Assembly: GCF_049852125.1 (NCBI RefSeq)
Contig: NZ_CP187532.1
Span: 2,790,001-2,854,000, forward strand
Origin: Senimuribacter sp049852125
GTDB lineage: Bacteria; Bacillota; Clostridia; Peptostreptococcales; Anaerovoracaceae
Direction: 5' to 3'
Length of the DNA stretch: 64,000 bases
Shown: piece by piece, positions 59,461 through 64,000 of the stretch
Layout of the letters: each line of letters starts with the position of its first letter
How positions within the stretch are numbered: position 1 is the first letter of the stretch
Notes under the pieces: model-generated
What the model was told of the DNA's origin: nothing
What the model saw: the letters and a program-made list of their open reading frames with translations, nothing else
Databases searched by the model: none
Made by a program: the position numbers and the translations under genes

Positions 59461-59895
59461 ATGCCTTATGTACCCGTACCCAAAGACTTAACCAAAGTCA
59501 AGACCAAAGTTGCCGCTGGCCTGACAAAGCGCCAGCTTATTTGTTTCAGTCTGGCCGCGTTGGTGGGGCTGCCGGTATATTTCTTTACCCGCGGCACCAT
59601 TGGCAATTCGGCGGCGGTGCTTCTTATGATCGCCCTGATGATGCCCTTTTTCTTCTTTGCCATGTATGAGAAGGACGGGCAGCCGGCGGAAAAGCTGCTG
59701 AGGAACCGGCTCCGCTATAAGCTCTGGCCGAAGAACCGCCCTTACCGGACGGAAAATCTCTATAAATCTATATCCAAAAAGGAGGTATCACAGATTGCCA
59801 AAAACCAAACAGCAGGAGGCGCAGGAAAAACGTCTGCAAAGAAACGTAAAGCAGGCCAAAAAAAACCGCGCCGAAGCAAGAAAGGCAGGAAGTAA
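59461..59895 (+). CDS. prgI: PrgI-family membrane protein (VirB3-like)
   Basis: 144 residues from ATG 59461 after GGAGGTGAC. A short cytoplasmic start (VPKDLTKVKTKVAAGLTKRQ), two hydrophobic helices (LICFSLAALVGLPVYFF, AAVLLMIALMMPFFFFAM) and a basic C-terminus, as in PrgI proteins. Its 3' end overlaps the VirB4-like gene by 101 bases in another frame, an unusually long overlap that makes the basic tail double-coding. Confidence 0.85.
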   Translation: MPYVPVPKDLTKVKTKVAAGLTKRQLICFSLAALVGLPVYFFTRGTIGNSAAVLLMIALMMPFFFFAMYEKDGQPAEKLLRNRLRYKLWPKNRPYRTENLYKSISKKEVSQIAKNQTAGGAGKTSAKKRKAGQKKPRRSKKGRK

Positions 59896-62266
59896 AACTG
59901 CCTCTCCTGCTGGGCCGAAGAAAAAGCCCGGCTTTTTTTCCGGGCTGAAAGCGGACGCCCCGCAGACGGTCCAGCAGAGTATTCCCTATAAGGAAATGTA
60001 CCGGGACGGTATCTGCCGTGTAAGCGGCAATTATTACACCAAGACGGTGCAGTTCTTTGATATTAACTACCAGCTTGCGCAGGCGGATGACAAAGCGCAG
60101 ATTTTTGAGGGCTACTGCGATTTTCTCAATTACTTTGACGCCTCGATCCATGTGCAGCTTACCTTCATCAACCAGCGGGCCAATATGCAGGATTTTGTTC
60201 GGAGCATAGATATTCCTACCCGCGGCGACGAGTATGACGGAATCCGCAGGGAGTACGCGGATATGCTCAAGAACCAGCTCCAAAAAGGCAATAACGGCCT
60301 TACCAAGCGGAAGTATATCACTTTCGGGATTGAGGCGGAGGACCTTCGCACGGCGAAAATGCGTCTGGAACGGATCGAAACGGATGTGCTGGGGAACTTC
60401 AAGGCCCTGGGCGCGCAGGCAAGGCCCCTGAACGGGCTGGAACGCCTGGAGCTTTTGCACAGCCAGCTCCACCCGGACGGTCAGGAAAAGTTTCATTTTA
60501 ACTGGTCGGATTTGCCGAAAACCGGGCTTTCCACAAAGGACTTTATCACCCCTTCCGGCCTCTCCTTCTCTCAGGACGGTAAGACCTTCCGGGTGGGCGA
60601 CCATTCCGGCGCGGTGTCCTTCTTGCAGATTTTGGCCCCGGAGCTGACGGACCGGCTGCTTGCCGACCTTCTGGATTTGAATGATGCCGTAACGGTGAAC
60701 CTTCATATCCAGTCTATCGACCAGGCCCAGGCGATCAAGAACATCAAACGCAAGATGTCTGATTTGCAGAAAATGACGATTGAGGAACAGAAAAAAGCGG
60801 TCCGCTCCGGCTATGACATGGACATCATACCTACCGACCTTGCCACTTATGGCGAAGAAGCAAAAAATCTCTTGCAGGATTTGCAGAGCAGGAATGAAAG
60901 GATGTTCCTTGTGACGGTGCTGGTGGAGAATATCGCCCCGAAGCGCCAAAAGCTGTTTAACGATATTTTCGCCGCTTCTGGTGTGGCGCAGAAATACAAC
61001 TGTGCCCTGAAACGTCTGGACTTCCAGCAGGAGCAGGGCCTTATGTCCTCCTTATGCCTGGGACAGAACCAGATCGAGATTGAGCGTGGGCTTACCACCA
61101 GCAGCACGGCTATTTTCGTGCCGTTTACCACCTGCGAGCTGTTCCAGGAGGGCGAGGCTTTGTATTACGGTCTCAATGCCCTTAGCAATAATCTGATTAT
61201 GGCGAACCGCAAAAACCTGAAAAATCCCAACGGTCTGTTCCTGGGGACGCCCGGCAGCGGCAAGTCTTTCTCTGCCAAGCGTGAGATCGTCAATGTGTTT
61301 CTTCTGACGGAGGACGACGTTATCATAGCAGACCCGGAAAATGAGTATGGGCCTTTGGTAAAGCAGTTTGGAGCCCAGGGGCAGGTCATAGACATTTCCC
61401 CTAACTCCACCAATTACATCAATCCGATGGACATTAACCTGGACTATTCGGACGATGAAAACCCGATCACCCTGAAAAGTGATTTTATTCTGTCTTTGTG
61501 TGACCTTATCATCGGCGGCAAGGAAGGGCTTTCTCCCATTGAAAAGACGATCATTGACCGCTGCACAAGGCTTGTGTACCGGGACTATTTGCAGGACCCG
61601 CGCCCGGAAAACATGCCGATCCTGGGGGACCTGTACGACCTCCTTCGCAAACAGAGCGAGCCGGAGGCACAGAATATCGCCACGGCGCTGGAAATCTACG
61701 TCAACGGTTCCTTAAATGTATTTAACCACCGTTCTAACATTGACATGAATAAACACCGGGTACTGTGCTTCCAGTTAAAGTCTTTGGGTAAGGCCCTGAA
61801 AGAGATCGGTCTTTTAATCATGCAGGATGCAGTCTGGAACCGTGTTACGGCCAACCGCTCCAAACATAAGACGACCTGGTTCTATATAGATGAATTTCAC
61901 CTTCTCCTGAAAGGCCAGACAGGGAGTTTTAGCGTCGAAATTTGGAAAAGGTTTAGAAAATGGGGAGGGATTCCGAGCGGCTTAACTCAGAATGTGAAGG
62001 ACCTGCTGGCTTCCAGGGAGATCGAGAACATTTTTGAGAACTCAGATTTTATCTACATGCTCAACCAGGCTCAGGGAGATCGGCAGATTTTGGCGAAGCA
62101 GTTAGGCATTTCGCCCCACCAGCTTTCCTATGTGACCCATTCCGGCCCCGGCGAGGGCCTTTTGTTTTTCGGCAACGTGATTATTCCATTTGTCGATCAC
62201 TTCCCGAAGGACACCCTTTTGTATTCGGTCCTTACCACAAGGCCGGATGAAGTGGCAGGCGCATGA
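59795..62266 (+). CDS. virB4: VirB4-like conjugation ATPase (CD1110 type)
   Basis: 823 residues starting at TTG 59795 with AGGAGGTAT upstream. A basic N-terminus (KTKQQEAQEKRLQRN) is followed by a VirB4 N-terminal domain, Walker A LGTPGSGKSFSAKRE (about 485), VIIADPENEY, Walker B-like TTWFYIDEFHLLLKG (about 690) and a C-terminal GEGLLFFGNVIIPF. VirB4 powers assembly of the type IV channel. Appears complete and intact. Confidence 0.9.
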   Translation: MPKTKQQEAQEKRLQRNVKQAKKNRAEARKAGSKTASPAGPKKKPGFFSGLKADAPQTVQQSIPYKEMYRDGICRVSGNYYTKTVQFFDINYQLAQADDKAQIFEGYCDFLNYFDASIHVQLTFINQRANMQDFVRSIDIPTRGDEYDGIRREYADMLKNQLQKGNNGLTKRKYITFGIEAEDLRTAKMRLERIETDVLGNFKALGAQARPLNGLERLELLHSQLHPDGQEKFHFNWSDLPKTGLSTKDFITPSGLSFSQDGKTFRVGDHSGAVSFLQILAPELTDRLLADLLDLNDAVTVNLHIQSIDQAQAIKNIKRKMSDLQKMTIEEQKKAVRSGYDMDIIPTDLATYGEEAKNLLQDLQSRNERMFLVTVLVENIAPKRQKLFNDIFAASGVAQKYNCALKRLDFQQEQGLMSSLCLGQNQIEIERGLTTSSTAIFVPFTTCELFQEGEALYYGLNALSNNLIMANRKNLKNPNGLFLGTPGSGKSFSAKREIVNVFLLTEDDVIIADPENEYGPLVKQFGAQGQVIDISPNSTNYINPMDINLDYSDDENPITLKSDFILSLCDLIIGGKEGLSPIEKTIIDRCTRLVYRDYLQDPRPENMPILGDLYDLLRKQSEPEAQNIATALEIYVNGSLNVFNHRSNIDMNKHRVLCFQLKSLGKALKEIGLLIMQDAVWNRVTANRSKHKTTWFYIDEFHLLLKGQTGSFSVEIWKRFRKWGGIPSGLTQNVKDLLASREIENIFENSDFIYMLNQAQGDRQILAKQLGISPHQLSYVTHSGPGEGLLFFGNVIIPFVDHFPKDTLLYSVLTTRPDEVAGA

Positions 62267-62311
62267 GCGCCGGCAGACCAACAAAGATAATTCAGACTGG
62301 AGGTGATGGAT

Positions 62312-64000
62312 ATGTCCCGTGATAAAGAATTCAGACGGCCCAAAGATGATGCGGCACGGCAACCGGCGAGGAAAACAGAAAATGATGTCCGGGCCGGCGA
62401 GGTGCGCAGCCAGGATTTTGATCTGCGTCGTGCCCGTGACGCTCCTTTGCAGGAAGATAACCGCCATAAAGGGCGGAACCTGTATCAAGAAGCTTCGGAG
62501 GACAGCACAATTCCGGCAGCGGATTCCAGTGAGGATTATCCTGCTTCCCGGCAGGCGTCCGGGGATTCTGTTCAGGACAGCCGCGGCGCTCCACAGCAGA
62601 ACGGATCGGATTTTTCCGGGCGTGACAGCTTACACGAAAGCAGGCAGCAGGATTCCGGCAGGTTTCAACGCCAGGATGCAGATTTTTCCCGTCATGGCAG
62701 CCAGCAGTTGTCCGGTTCCGGCAGTTCGGAGGCTTTCTCTGCTTCGGAGACCGGCAGTACAAATGCCGGGGAAACACCGGGCAGACGCCGGATGCACCAG
62801 CACGGCAACAAATATCAGCAGCGTTTCCAGGAGGCGGCAAAGGCCGAGGAACCCCAGGAAAAACAGCCGGGAGCAGCCGAAGGGGAACCAAAACGGCCTT
62901 CCAAGCTGGAATTTACCGCTGACGAGCTGCCGCCGGAGGCGGCGGATAAAAAGCTGACCCAGGCGAGGCGCAGGGCCGAGCGAGTGGAAAAAAAGCTGAA
63001 GGATGCCGAGGCGCGTCTGCCTTCCCGGAAAAAGCTGCGGATGGAGACGACTTCCGATCCGGAGACCGGCAAAGCAAAAAAACGGCTGAAATTTGAGCAG
63101 GAAGTAAAATCCCAGCGGGTCCATGTAAAGGGCTCCCTTCCAATGCGCCCGGTAAAGGCAGCAGCAAATACGGCAGTCGGTTACGCGCATAAGAAAATCT
63201 ATCAGGCGGAGGAAGAAAATGTTGGCGTGAAAGCCGCCCACCGCACCGAGCTTGTGGGTGAGGCCGGGGCGCGCACCCTGTATCACCGCCATAAAACAGC
63301 GCCTTACCGCCGGGTGACAAAGCTGCAGCAGAAATCAGCGAGGGCTAACGCGCAGCTTGCCTACCGGCAGACCCTTTCGGATCACCCGGAGTTAAAGAAA
63401 AACCTCCTTGCCCGGATGTGGCAGAAGCAAAAACTGAAACGCCGGTATGCCAAAGCCGCAAGGGAGGCACAGAAAACTGGAAAGCGGGCAAAGGACGCAG
63501 CCGTTACGACAGAGAAAATTGCTGCCTCGGTAGTAAACGCTGTCAAGCGCCACCCGGTTATCTGCGGCATTCTCGTCCTGTTGCTTTTGGTGGTCTTTCT
63601 CATTACTTCGCTGTTTTCCTCGTTTTCCAATATCGGGATCGGGGGCTTGGGAAGTATCGCCGCCTCTACCTATCTGGCGGAGGACCAGGACATCAACAAC
63701 GCGGAGCTTATCTATACCGAGTGGGAAACAGACCTGCAAATGGAAATAGACCGTGTGGAAACAGACCGGCCCGGTTATGACGAGTACCGCTATAACATCG
63801 GCGCTATCGAGCATGACCCCTATATCCTGATGGGCTATCTCACTTCTGCCTATCAGAATTTTACCTATGAGCAGATCGAAGGCGTCCTGGGGCAGCTTTT
63901 CAATGAGCAGTATTCCCTTACCTTTACGGAGAAAACGGAGATCCGCTACCGGACAGAGACCCATGTTGACCCGGACACCGGCGAGGAAACCGAGGAAGAA
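62312..64000 (+). CDS. CD1108-like mobile element protein, cell-wall hydrolase class (partial)
   Basis: The frame opens at ATG 62312 after GGAGGTGAT and stays open to the window edge (563 codons). Residues 1-200 are a hydrophilic, Gln/Ser/Arg-rich region; 200-400 are basic and helical (KLTQARRRAERVEKKLKDAE); a transmembrane helix follows at about 410-435 (HPVICGILVLLLLVVFLITS), then an extracellular part beginning FSNIGIGGLGSIAASTYLAE, and the start of a lysozyme-like region (AYQNFTYEQIEGVLGQLF). Relatives end in an NlpC/P60 peptidase beyond this window. It opens peptidoglycan for the transfer channel. Confidence 0.8.
   Translation, partial: MSRDKEFRRPKDDAARQPARKTENDVRAGEVRSQDFDLRRARDAPLQEDNRHKGRNLYQEASEDSTIPAADSSEDYPASRQASGDSVQDSRGAPQQNGSDFSGRDSLHESRQQDSGRFQRQDADFSRHGSQQLSGSGSSEAFSASETGSTNAGETPGRRRMHQHGNKYQQRFQEAAKAEEPQEKQPGAAEGEPKRPSKLEFTADELPPEAADKKLTQARRRAERVEKKLKDAEARLPSRKKLRMETTSDPETGKAKKRLKFEQEVKSQRVHVKGSLPMRPVKAAANTAVGYAHKKIYQAEEENVGVKAAHRTELVGEAGARTLYHRHKTAPYRRVTKLQQKSARANAQLAYRQTLSDHPELKKNLLARMWQKQKLKRRYAKAAREAQKTGKRAKDAAVTTEKIAASVVNAVKRHPVICGILVLLLLVVFLITSLFSSFSNIGIGGLGSIAASTYLAEDQDINNAELIYTEWETDLQMEIDRVETDRPGYDEYRYNIGAIEHDPYILMGYLTSAYQNFTYEQIEGVLGQLFNEQYSLTFTEKTEIRYRTETHVDPDTGEETEEE

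Noticed and set aside
62319..62957. A 212-residue frame starting at 62319
   Set aside because: It is a shadow of the true long frame from ATG 62312, which has the ribosome site, a membrane helix and continues past the window edge.

Overview
The window looks like a gut Clostridia (Firmicutes) chromosome, probably Lachnospiraceae-like. It has strong GGAGG ribosome sites, Tn4451-type serine-recombinase transposons with TnpV/TnpW, and a CTn/Tn1549-type conjugative element with Maff2, PcfB and VirD4/VirB6/VirB4 homologues. No ribosomal RNA or core housekeeping genes are present; nearly everything is accessory DNA.

Layout. (1) 1-2.6 kb and 39.7-45.2 kb hold a contractile-tail locus on the minus strand. 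In transcription order it has a RinA-like activator, a tail-completion-like gene, a YqzN/YkzM-like small protein, sheath, tube, tail assembly chaperone with a -1 frameshift site, tape measure region, LysM protein, hub, DUF2577 and DUF2634 proteins. A divergent XRE repressor and an ImmA-like protein control it. No terminase, portal or capsid gene lies between regulator and sheath, so an R-type tailocin (PBSX/diffocin-like) or headless prophage remnant is likely. (2) Where a normal tail locus has one tape measure gene, 2.6-16.4 and 36.4-39.6 kb hold an array. Three long tape-measure genes have divergent N-termini and almost identical C-termini, and one more is collapsed. Each is preceded by one to four small genes with a PH-like domain and a SHOCT tail (eight copies plus one remnant), each usually with its own promoter and terminator. 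Seven of the eight have a TA-dinucleotide tract or its remnant in the same coding position; three are out of frame by exactly one dinucleotide step, as expected for phase variation. (3) A Dam-like methylase and AlwI-like endonuclease (3.1-5.7 kb) sit at one cassette boundary. (4) 16.48-36.37 kb is a degenerate transposon inserted at another boundary; a duplicated copy of its target at 39.66 kb is the intact empty site. It carries sigma-like regulators, two radical SAM proteins with an HxlR regulator, and a HEPN protein. A second element (18.14-29.92 kb) inserted into the outer element's recombinase carries its own broken recombinase, MobC, an oriT-like hairpin cluster, and a six-gene defence operon (regulator, fused C5/N6 methyltransferase, HNH protein, TIGR02391-like protein, DUF4297-like nuclease, ABC ATPase). 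(5) From about 45.6 kb (a tRNA 3'-end remnant that looks like an attachment site) to the window end is the conjugation and replication module of an integrative conjugative element.

How it fits together. A shared promoter (TGTGCAA-like box, 19 bp, extended -10) occurs before the tail operon, before most PH-SHOCT genes and before the baseplate genes, so one activator, plausibly the RinA-like protein, may drive all of them. The array looks like a store of alternative tape-measure modules combined with switchable accessory proteins. This is the strongest candidate for an undescribed system. Several tail genes (sheath, tape measure 3, tail-completion gene) are interrupted by single-base or single-codon lesions, so the locus may be partly decayed or rely on recoding. 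All functional statements rest on reading the sequence and family knowledge; no database search was possible.
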